Shown: piece after piece, positions 20,594 to 29,880 of the stretch
How positions within the stretch are numbered: the first letter of the stretch is position 1
How the letters are laid out: each line of letters starts with the position of its first letter
Origin: Homalodisca vitripennis
Lineage: Eukaryota; Arthropoda; Insecta; Hemiptera; Cicadellidae
Assembly (NCBI RefSeq): GCF_021130785.1
Contig: NC_060211.1
Coordinates: forward strand, 126,305,001-126,369,000
Length of the DNA stretch: 64,000 nucleotides
Direction of reading: 5' to 3'
Translations under genes and position numbers: made by a program
The notes under the pieces: generated by a model
What the model saw: the letters and a program-made list of their open reading frames with translations, nothing else
The model's database searches: none
Told to the model about the DNA's origin: nothing

Positions 20594-21852
20594 CGAGGTG
20601 TGTCCAAAAAGTATCCGACCTTGACGTCTGGCATGAACTGACGTTACTCGGTGGCAACGGCAATCGTCCCCTTCAAAGTACTCCCCTCCACAAGCCACTA
20701 CCTTATTCCAACGCTCCTCCCACTTCCAGAAACACTCCTTAAATTCATTTTGCGGAATGGCTAACAGGTCCTTTGTCGCATTTTGTTTTATTTGTTCAAC
20801 ATCGTCAAATCTTTTTCCTTTCAAAGGAATTTTTAATTTCAGAAATAGCCAGAAGTCACAAGGCGCTATGTCAGGACTGTAGGGAGGCTGTCGTAGTTGG
20901 TTGATGTCGTGTTTGACCAAAAAACGCTGAATAAGATTTGAGGAATGAGCTGGCGCGTTGTCATGGTGCAGGATCCAGTCACGGCTTGTCCACAGTTCAG
21001 GTCGTTTCCTCCGCACTGCATCTCGTAGCCGCCTTATGACCTCAAGATAATACTCCTTATTCATTGTCTGGCCTCTTGGAGCATATTCTTGATGAACAAC
21101 GCCGTCCTGGTAAAAAAAAAAAAACTGTCAGCATTGTCTTGACATTGCTTCGACATTGTCTTGCTTTTTTCGGCTGTTACTCTTTGCTTTTTTAACTTAC
21201 TTTTAAATAGCCCTGGGTCACTTTTTATCAAATCCAGATTGTCCTGTGCGATTTCAAGTCGACAGTTCTTTTGGTCTTCTGTCAGCAGCCAAGGAACAAA
21301 TTTTGCCGAAACACGGTTCATTTTTAAATCTTTGTGTAAAATGTTACAAACTGACGATTTTGGTATTCCTAAATCTTCTTCCAGCTCTCGGACAGTCAAT
21401 CGACGGTTTTCATTAATTGCTGCACGAACACATTCAACATTTTCAGCGTTTCTGGCCGTTGAAGGCCTGCCAGATCGGTCATCACTCTCCACTGATATGC
21501 GGCCATTTTTAAACCGCCTAAACCACTCTTTTATTTGTGTATCGCCCATAGACAAGTCACCATAAACTTTCCGTATCATCGTAATCTCTCTGATGCTGAA
21601 TGGCCAAGTTTTTGGCAAAATTTAATGCAAATGCGCTGCTCAACACGTTCAGTAATATTGAAATGCGACGCACACACACGGCAGTACTGTACGGAACAGA
21701 GCGCTGTGACTCACTGAGTGACTGGATCGTATTCAATGCCTAATATGGGAAGGAGTAGGCTCACCCCTCCCCTCCAATAACAGGTTCGAGCCGGTCGGTT
21801 ACGCTGCGGCCGCCTACTGGTCGGCGGTCGGATACTTTTTGGACAGACCTCT
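20594..21852 (-). mobile_element. mariner-family transposon, full length, TA flanked
   Basis: 1,259 bp, the usual mariner size. Inverted ends: left GAGGTGTGTCCAAAAAGTAT, right (reversed) GAGGTCTGTCCAAAAAGTAT, extending to a shared CCGAC. TA is present at both outer edges (20592-20593 and 21853-21854). The single gene is on the minus strand and is broken. Confidence 0.92.
20600..21655 (-). pseudogene. mariner transposase with first catalytic segment deleted
   Basis: The N-terminal helix-turn-helix part (MGDTQIKEWFRRFKNGR, then SDDRSGRPSTARN and the second HTH ending in NRVSAKFVPWLLTEDQK) is in one frame at 21618-21061. The start probably lies a little further upstream in another frame. After DLIKSDPGLFKS the reading jumps to the KxxRVTAEKSK linker region: the usual GDETW/S segment carrying the first catalytic Asp is missing, a loss of roughly 25-30 residues. 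A frameshift in a T/A run near 21110-21120 separates this from 21064-20525, which keeps HHDNAPAHSS and YSPDIAPCDFWLF, the second and third Asp of D,D34D. Not functional. Confidence 0.9.
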
Positions 21853-21959
21853 TACTTATGTAAGTAAAAAACAAAAATAAAATGAAATACTAAATTTGAA
21901 TCCTGCCTTATTTACATATATACAATATATACAGTTTCATCTTTCACTCAAGTCACTAG

Positions 21960-22215
21960 ATCCACCCTGCGTTTATGGCCTCCCTATCGAACTGGTCTGG
22001 CATAGTGTTCGAGCAGATGGTAGGACTTAGGGTGAACTCCACAATTACATCCACGGCAAGAGAAGTTGGTTTTCTTTTTCGTGTTTTTATGCTCACATAC
22101 AGCACACAAGTGACCATTTGAGTTAGGGAGTTTCTCGAGTTCATTAGCAGGGCCAAGGACATCATCTATGAAGGGTAAGAACAACTTCTTTGTCTGACTC
22201 AAACAACAGTGAGAG
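21960..22215 (-). pseudogene. piggyBac transposase C-terminal cysteine-rich domain fragment
   Basis: The minus-strand frame shows HLCAVCEHKNTKKKTNFSCR, then GCNCGVHPKSYH followed by LLEHYARPV and a stop. This CxxC...CxxCxC...H-x-x-x-YH spacing matches the RING-like cysteine-rich domain at the C-terminus of piggyBac transposases. The upstream KLPNSNG segment fits the usual LP.....(R)C.VC approach. The catalytic DDD domain is not present. It lies beside, and on the opposite strand to, the LINE to its right. Confidence 0.55.
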
Positions 22216-22254
22216 AACACTTACTAGGATATCACGTCTGCATATTGAGAACAT

Positions 22255-23650
22255 AAATCTAAAGTAACAAAGGCCTTGGGGTCTGTAAGACTCTTTGGAT
22301 TGAAATGGAGATTGAAACCCAAAATGATTTACTGGATATATGAAACCGTTATAAAACCAATGGTCAATATGCTGCATTAGTGTGGTGGCCAAAAGTAAGG
22401 CAAAAAAAGCTGCCAAGAGGCTACAGAGTCCCCAAAGGCTAGCTTGCGTAAGCGTCACAGGAACAGTGTGCTCCTGTTCAACCCTGGCACTTAAAGCAGT
22501 CCTGGGATACACTCCTCTGGGGCCGGAGGTGATGAAGACAGCTGCTCTAAGCGCAATGAAGCTTCTGGATACAAAGGTGATAAAGACTACCTCCTCAGAA
22601 GGCCGTATGAAAATAACTCAGGAATTTCCTGAGGCTGAACTGTTAACCAACATGTAAGAAGCAATGGTTAAGAGATACTCCTTTGAAAACCCATATACAG
22701 TCTCTATTGAAGAAAGGGAGAAATAGAGTTAAAAGGAGGCCTACCCTACAAAAGGAGTCCATAATTTGTATACAGATAATTCGCGCCTTGACTCTAGGGT
22801 GAGATTCAGAATATACGGACAGGAGTTATTCTAGCTGTGCCCCTGGGAAAACAGGCCACGGTCTTCCAAGCGGAAGTTATGGCAATAGAATCATACGCCA
22901 GAAGACTCAAACTAATGAGGCCAAAAAGAAGAAAATATTTAATACTCTCTGACGGGTAGGCTGCACTATAGGCACTTGACACCTGTTTGTTTGTTTCAAA
23001 AGCAGTCTGGGAATGCAAGAATGCTCTGGTAGAACTAGCAAAATAGAATAGAGTTACACTCTGTTGAGTGCCGGGCCAGGAGGGCATTCATGGTAATCAA
23101 ATAACGGACACCCTCACCAAAAAAGGAACAGAGTCCCTTATGGTAGGGATGAGGAGTAGCTTTTTCCTACACCAAAGCTCTTGTAAAAGATTGCAAAATG
23201 AGGATAAGATTCTTTAATTGGAGTAGGGCCTCAGGGTTAAGACAATCAAAAATTTGTATCTCTCCTTATGCTAAAGGGTGGGCATCTCTTCTAGATCAGA
23301 GTAAGGAGGATATAAGGAAGATTGAAGGAATGCTGACAGGACATGGCCCCTTCAGAAAACATCTTATGAAGGTGGGTCTTAGCCAGACTGATTAATGCAG
23401 AATCTGCAGAGAAGCAAAAGAATCAGCAGAACGCATATGGCTAAATTGGTCCTGCCATATGTACAATTCGGAAAAGATTCCTAGGGGCATATTTCCTCAG
23501 CCTCAAGGATATTAGAGAAAAGAAGCCTTCAAATCTGATTGGTTGCTGTAAAAGTCTCAGATTTTGAGGACATAAATACAGTTAGGAAGGCGCAAGGTCC
23601 TTCTAGAACTAAGTGCGGGTACAAAAGTCTCTTTTCGTCAGAAAGAAAAG
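22255..23650 (+). mobile_element. I-type LINE 3' half with RNase H, decayed
   Basis: Plus-strand fragment of a non-LTR retrotransposon. RT thumb region: WGLKPKMIYWIYETVIKPM, NYAALVWWPKV, then (shifted) QRLACVSVTG and LEAVLGYTPLGP-like sequence at 22460-22530. RNase H traces follow: a YTD-like first acidic motif near 22765, LSDG near 22945 and WVPGH-like near 23065, and the helper KGTES. A closing Cys/His knuckle (CRICREAKES...W, 23398-23450) ends the frame. RNase H after RT points to the I superfamily. It contains many stops. RT palm and endonuclease are absent, as in a 5'-truncated insertion. Confidence 0.75.
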
Positions 23651-24312
23651 AAAAAAATGGTATCTTGTCTGCTACATGGTCTCTCAGGTTTATCTCAATG
23701 TCAGAATAAACTTCATCATCACTAGAAATAGGATGATCTAATACGAGCTCTCTAAGATCACATGATCTAATACATGGTCTCTAAAGCCCCATAATGAAGA
23801 ACTAAAACTATAACTTAAGAAAACTAAACCACAATAATAACAACACTAAAACACTATAAAATACATTTTCCACAAATAATATTGGATTTGTAACACCAAA
23901 TATAAAAGCCGGCACTTATGTATAGTTTCACAACAACCATATGGATAACGCATCAATGTGGCTGACAAGTATTACGTTCAAGTCAGCTATCCGTTGAGAA
24001 CGATGTACAATGTTGTACGATAATCAAAGTGAGAACAGATATCAAATAAATATCATTTATATGACCTTAAATACCTAAAATTTAAATAACTTTACACATC
24101 TACTTTGGCGACGAATATTCGTCGCTGCCAAATTAGACAGACCTTTGGCGACAATTCTTTACATGCCAGTTGTAGTGTTAAAGAACTAGGGATTCACAGA
24201 TTTATATGTACAATACCACAAAATAAAATAAAATAGTTCGAATAATTATTTCTATTGAAAACTTAGTTTAGTGAAATATCTAAATGGTTTGTAGGAAGTG
24301 GAGACAAGTTAC
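23650..24312. other. Spacer left of NT5DC exon 7, 18-bp palindrome
   Basis: No C-terminal NT5DC exon was found. A perfect 18-base palindrome, GCGACGAATATTCGTCGC, lies at 24108-24125. A short direct repeat (ATGATCTAATAC, then GAGCTCTCTAAG or TGGTCTCTAAAG) occurs at 23730-23785. Confidence 0.6.
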
Positions 24313-24453
24313 CACTAGCTCGTTAATAATGGCACCGGTGCGCCAGCCGTGCTCCAGAGTCACATCTGCCAGGTCACTGTAAGGATGGTCTCCGAAGTAC
24401 AACACCTCGCTGCCATACCAGCCAGTCATGTCCTTCAGCTGTGAGATCGTACC
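24313..24453 (-). CDS. NT5DC2/3-like 5'-nucleotidase-domain protein, exon 7
   Basis: 141 bases, phase 0 in and out, acceptor CATATCCAG. The peptide [14 protein letters not shown], then [20 protein letters not shown], then [13 protein letters not shown] holds the HAD motif IV region (GDHxxSD), which binds Mg2+. Human NT5DC2/3 match over the whole exon ([37 protein letters not shown]). The donor GTG|GTAACT is weak; reading through it gives only [10 protein letters not shown] before a stop. This is the last exon found; the family needs a further ~130-150 residues. Confidence 0.93.
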
Positions 24454-25380
24454 CTGGATATGTAATCACACTGTCAACTTTTCAATATGAATAAATAGAC
24501 AAGAGTCAAACATATCTAACAATATTTAATAACCAATTATTCTATTTTTTTTGCTGAATTATTGAAAGCAATGGATTAGAAAGGTGATTATACCTAACTA
24601 AAAAAAGCAATATGTAGAAATTTAATATCTTGATAATTATTTAATGAAACATTAAAATCTTCTTCACTAAACGTAACAGTTTTTGGAGTTCCTCAAGATT
24701 AAATATTGGGCCTTCTTTTATTTTTAGTTAATTTGGTAAGTCTGCCTTTAATTACTGAGTACCATCTGAAAAATATGTTTATTCACAATACAGAATGTGT
24801 TTAGTGGATAAATAAAACTTAATTTTTCCAAATGAGAATAAAATTTGAAAATTGTTTTTAACTTTGAAGATATAAAGTTTAACATGTAAGAAAATTTATG
24901 GTTTCCAGATTCATAAATATGATGAGTAATCCAACATAATTTTGTACTTGTACTTATTATTGATAAATGATACGTTATTTCTAACTCTTGATGTGGTATA
25001 ATACTGTTTCATGTAAGGAATACTATTTTTGTTGTAATATAGTACCAGGGTAATGTCAATTTTCATAAAAATGCTCTGTTGCAAGTTTTATTAGTATAAA
25101 AATAAAAATGTATGAAATAAGTCCATCAATCTATATATTTTTTGAAACTAGAGAAATATATAATATATATTTTTATATTTTAAAATTTTGATTTAGTAAA
25201 AATATACCACTTTTGTACCACCCCCTAAAACGAAAACAAAAAATATTAAAAAGTTTCAAATAAAAAAAAACAAAAATAATTTATATATGACAATGCATAA
25301 TCAAATAACTTTTAGTATTTCTTATATTTTAATAAAATACCCTTGCAAAACCTGGAAAAGTGGCCTGCTAATGTAGGTAA
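24454..25380. other. NT5DC intron sequence, nothing recognised
   Basis: AT-rich intron between exons 7 and 6 up to the mariner relic. Confidence 0.6.
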
Positions 25381-26645
25381 TTTAGTTGCTTGTTCTTGGG
25401 TTAAAAGATGGCTGAAAGAATGTTCATGATAGAAACGGAGTGGACGACCTTAAATGATTGTGATTGCAGAAAATGAATGTCAAAGTGAAAATGAAGAGAT
25501 ATTTTACAATTTCTTCATTATCACAGGAGCTTTCTCAACTGTGTTGTCTATGATATTTTTATTGAATGTTTTAACTATGGAGAAACATGTTTTGCTATAT
25601 GACAATGCCTGTCCATATGCAGCAAAACAAACTCAAGATCTCATCACAGCATTTTGCTAGGAACAATTTGATAATGCTCACAAACAGCCCCAACTTAACG
25701 TCCAGTGACTAACACTTATTTAAACTTAAACAAATCACTTAACCTGCCATTAACAGACATAACAGCAAAAAGTCAAACAAAGCATCTAGGCATCATAATA
25801 GACTCACAATTAACATGGAAACCCCACATTGACCAACTGTGTAAAAAGCTAAGTTCAGGCACCTACGTTATTCGTAGGATAAAGCAGGTGAGTGGCCAGA
25901 GAATGGCTAAGGTAGCTTACTTCGCTTTACTTGAATCACACTTGAGATATGGATTAGCTATTTGGGGAGGAGCTGGCAACACCTATAAGGAAAAGGTTTT
26001 AATACACCAAAAAAGAGCTCTAAGATGCTTGGCCGGACTTCACTTCCAGGAAAGTTGTCGAGAAACATTTAAACAACTCAAGATCCTCACTGTAGTAGCT
26101 CTCTACATTCGAGAAGTAATAATCCATGCAGTGAACACCGAACAAATTAGACACCAAGACCTACATGAACACAGCACCCGTAATGCATCAAATTTTAATC
26201 TACCATCCCACAAACTCAGCCTATACAGAAAAAAACCATCTTACATAGGAGCACTCTACTACAATCACCTACCAGAAGACTTAAAAAGAGAACCACCACA
26301 CCGCTTCAAGAGAAGTCTGACTGAATGGCTATCTACAAAACCATTCTACAATGAAAAAGAATTTTTAGACTCACTTATTTAATGTAAACTTTTAAGTAAC
26401 TTTGACGCCATGTACTGAGCTCTATGATTATGTCAATAAAGAATATTGTCTATTGTCTATTTGTTTTGTCAGAAGAAGCATCTTGAAGATCAGTGCTGTA
26501 ACGACGACAATACCGTCAAAATGATCACGTAGCAGTTGTTGTTATATCAGACAATCAGTAGTGTTTGTATGACAACATTATACAAAAGGTTGTTTTTAGA
26601 TAAGTGCCTTCATATTGATGGCAATTATGTAGAAAAGTAGATCAA
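25380..26645 (+). mobile_element. Second mariner relic, interrupted by a LINE
   Basis: Left part (about 25385-25690): KRWLKEC and RSGRP traces of the mariner N-terminus, then after a large internal loss TGAF, MEKHVLLYDNACPYAAKQTQ and DLITAFC (the HDNA-type second catalytic Asp block). Right part (about 26465-26640): CCNDDNTVK, YDNIIQKVVFR, and then GNYVEK followed by a stop, the conventional mariner C-terminus. The LINE between them splits the block just after EQFDNA. No intact terminal repeat was located. Confidence 0.7.
25700..26462 (+). mobile_element. CR1/L2-like LINE, 5'-truncated, open C-terminal frame
   Basis: A 225-codon uninterrupted frame (25705-26382) covers the end of the RT protein: KHLGIIIDSQLTWKPHIDQL, then SYGLAIWGG-type (LRYGLAIWGGAGN), HQKRALRCLAGLHFQESCRE, and a closing SLTEWLSTKPFYNEKEFLDS before the TAA at 26380. 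A short 3' UTR ends in AATAAAGAATATTGTCTATTG, with ATTGTCT repeated instead of a poly-A tail. This is typical of CR1/L2-type LINEs. The open frame indicates that this is a much younger insertion than the mariner it split. Confidence 0.88.
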
Positions 26646-26865
26646 AGTGTGGACTTTCATAAAAAAAATTGTTACCAAAGCTTATTTGACGTTTTTTATA
26701 TAAATAAAAATGGAACTTACATAAAAAACATACCTTGTAAGTTTATGGCACCATTCAATTTACAAATCACTGTAAAAATAATGAATAAAGAATATTCTCA
26801 TTCTGAGTACAGTATACATATTTTATCTAAACAAACATTCCATGAATATGAAATATTCTGCTTAC

Positions 26866-27052
26866 CTCAAAATAAATAGTCCCTTTTTTCAATTCTGTAA
26901 CTCTGTCCCATAGGTACGTGTCTTTTTCCTTGTCATAAACGCGAAGAGGTCTCGATTCATCAGTAAAAAAGAGAGGTTTGCGAGCTTGAACAATAATCAC
27001 ATCAAAGTAGTTCTCCCAATCATCTCCTACCATCCAAGACATTCCCTTGTTG
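26866..27052 (-). CDS. NT5DC2/3-like 5'-nucleotidase-domain protein, exon 6
   Basis: 187 bases. The acceptor is TGCTGTTCTAG; the first base C completes Val of the previous exon, and the donor GAG|GTAAGC is in phase 0. The peptide NKGMSWMVGDDWENYFDVII, then VQARKPLFFTDESRPLRVYD, then KEKDTYLWDRVTELKKGTIYFE corresponds to human NT5DC DxGMSYMLGxDWRDLFDVVVxQARKPxFFxDxxRPFR. The Lys in ARKP matches the position of HAD motif III. Confidence 0.95.
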
Positions 27053-27540
27053 CTAGAACAGCACATGAACAGTTGAAAAGACCTAAAGCACGTCTTGTGA
27101 AACATATCCAAGGGAGGATAGGAAGTAGGAAGAAGGGCAGAAGCAATGGGAGACAATACAATTTTTTAAATACAGAAAAACCGGAAGATGAGATATATGT
27201 GGGATGGTGGGATGGGTTAGATCCAGAAAGAAAACTTCCACCTTATATTCAGTTTTCTTTGAATTAAAATACATATTAAAAGTTTTTAAAATTTAAAACA
27301 GATCTTTCAGTAATTACGTAGACCAACTGAGTATGAATTCAAAAGCATGTTTGTGAAGACTATGTCAAATTCATCAAGTTTTTACAGCTTTTACCTATTC
27401 ACTTTGAGGCACTGTTTGTTCCTCTATCATTACTACATACCAACCATGGGTATATATAAAAGGGGGCTCAAACACCACCTCCCCCCAAAAGTTTGTAAGA
27501 CAAAAATAAAAATTGGACCCAGTAGTTTGTTTTAAGTAAA
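27053..27540. other. NT5DC intron, nothing recognised
   Basis: AT-rich. Plus-strand frames here are antisense to exon 6 or random. Confidence 0.6.

Positions 27541-27580
<40 letters not shown>
27541..27580. repeat. (TA)n microsatellite flanking the 2.3 kb repeat dimer
   Basis: About 20 TA units immediately left of the first CTCGCCTTCGGCTCGC motif. A matching (TA)n lies at about 32784-32816 on the far side. Confidence 0.9.
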
Positions 27581-27581
<1 letters not shown>

Positions 27582-29880
27582 TCGCCTTCGGCTCGCTGGG
27601 GGCTACGCCCCAGGCCCCCTTTTGGGTGTTAGCCAAATTCGGGGATAAGAGAGAATCGGTGGTTTTTTAAATTCCGATGTGAGGCATTCCCTAGGGGGGT
27701 TTAATGTTACCAGGAGGTTTAATTTACTCAGGAAGTTATCTGGTCATTCCAGGAAAATTCCCGGGGGTGGTTAAAGGTTCGGTGTTTGGTAAATGTGATG
27801 TACGCTTGCAAATTTTGGGGATAAGAGAGATTTGGTGGTTGTTAAAATCACATGAGATCATGTCAGAAATTCCCTGGGGGGGGGTTAACGTTACCGGGGG
27901 ATAAGACACCAGGGGGTTATCTGGTCATACCAGGAAACTTCCCAGGGGGGGGTTAAGGGATTTGGTGATTGGTAAAATTCGAATATGAGGTCATGCCAGG
28001 AAATTCCCTAGGGGGGTTTAATGTTACTGGGGGTTAAGACATCAGGGGGTTATCTGGTCATACCAGGAACTTCCCAGGGGGGGGTTAAGGGATTTGGTGA
28101 CTGGTAAAATTCGGACATGAGGTCATGCCAGAAAATTCCCTGGGGGGGTTGTAACGTTACCGGGGTTAAGACATCAGGGGGTTATCTGGTCATACCAGGA
28201 ACTTCCCAGGGGGGGGGTTAAGGGATTTGGTGATTGGTATATTTCCAATATGAGGTCATGCCAGGAAATTCCTAGGGGGGTTTAATGTTACTGGGGGTTA
28301 AGACATCAGGGGGTTTAATTTAGTCAGGATATTACCTGGTCATATGAACAAATTCCCGAGGGGGAGGGTTAATGTTACAAGGGGTTAATGACACACGTGG
28401 GCCTATTTTAGAGGGTGTTGTGTCTGTGAACGTAATAAAAAACTCTGTCCCTATCTACTTTTGAAGCTTCACTAACGCTCAGCCAACTCCCGATGTGGAG
28501 GGGGGTTTTAGTCACTCGTTAACGTGTTAATACAAGGTCAATCTGGAACCAGCATGAATCGCACTAATTATAGTTGCAAGATTTAAAAACCCCTAAAATT
28601 GACGACAAAGAATTTGCCTTTTAGAGCATTTACCAGGCTTACGGAAAGATAAAATATATAAAGCTGCTGAACCTTATTTGTAGATCCTATCAATAGCTAG
28701 TTACAAAAAATTTTTACATTTAAGCTAGGGCCAACGGTTCGGCCATAATCGAGCCCGGAAGGTAAGTTTTTAAGTGAAATTTTCAACATAATCCGTTTTA
28801 CGGCTAAACCATGGAAGATAGGGTAACAGACCACTGGACCTTTTTTGTAGATCGTATTATTTTGTATTAAAATAAAATTTTTAATTTGCCCTAAACCTAA
28901 GGTTTTGTCTGCAACGGAGCCCAGAAAACAATATCTCGTAAAACTTGTTAAAAAAATCGATACTTTAAAACGCGTAATGCGGCCAAACCATTGGGGATAG
29001 GGCAAAATGTCACAGAACCTTTATTGTTGATCGCGCTGTTTTCTAAATTCCATTGAAAATTGGTTTGACCTACGACCATGACCGTTTTAGGCCGCTATCA
29101 AGCCCCGGAATGTAAATTTGTAGGCGAAAATTTCCAAATATTTTAATGTAATCGTGTTTTGCGGGTCAAACTAATGGAGATATAGTAAAAAGTCACTTGA
29201 CCTTTATTGTAGATAATATTATTTCCTAAATCCAAACCTTTGTTTTATTTTGACCTTCCGGACCAATTTTTTCACCGCTATCGACTCCAAAACAAAGTTT
29301 TCACGTGAAAATTACAAAAAAATTGAACTTAATCACGTTTTCGGCCAAACCAATGCAGATAGGGCAAAAAGTCAATGAACCTTTTCTGTAGATCACGTAA
29401 TTTGCTAATTTGATGGGTCAATCAGATTTGAGCTACGGTTCTAATACCGTTCGGCCGCTATCGGGCTCGAAAAAATTACTTTAAGCGAAAAATCTCTGGA
29501 ATGTCAAATGTTCGAGCGTTTTATCGCTTAACCATGGAAGATATAGCAAAAAGTCACTGGACCTTTTTTGTAGTTCACTTTTTTCCTGACTAACGATTTT
29601 TTGTCAAGATTGGAGCTAGCTCAACGGTTCATTCACCCGCTATCAGGCTTACAAGAAATGCCTGCAGGGGTGGTATAAAGAATGCGCGATTTTTGAGGAA
29701 TTTTTTTGAGGGGTTTAAAAGTAAAAAAGTCCGGTTTTCAGACTTTTCCTCCCAGTCATATTGTGAAAGGAACCTGCGTGCCAAATTTCAAGTTTCCAGC
29801 ACTTCTAGAACTATGTTAGAATTTGTATCTATATATCAGTCAGTGAGTCAGTTACACATGCGGCTGTATAGTATATTAGA
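27581..29880. repeat. 2.3 kb repeat element, copy 1
   Basis: It starts CTCGCCTTCGGCTCGCTGGG followed by GGCTACGCCCC, a G/C-rich hairpin. Then, from about 27690 to 28390, come six or so G-rich units (about 130 bp each) carrying TTAATGTTACxGGGGG, TTAAGACATCAGGGGG and TTATCTGGTCATACCAGG. A link with CACTAACGCTCAGCCAA (28470) follows. Next are about five units of 175-185 bp (28730-29640) sharing GAGATAGGGCAAAAAGTCAC and TGGACCTTTTTTGTAGATC. The right end reads ATGCCTGCAGGGG, TTTCAAGTTTCCAGCACTTC, a TCAGTCAGTGAGTCAG run and ACATGCGG. No plausible coding sequence. Confidence 0.85.

Noticed and set aside
22162..22512. 116-codon minus-strand frame
   Set aside because: It is antisense to recognisable LINE RT sequence on the plus strand.
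26986..27267. 93-codon plus-strand frame
   Set aside because: It overlaps NT5DC exon 6 on the other strand and runs into intron; composition and lack of motifs suggest chance.
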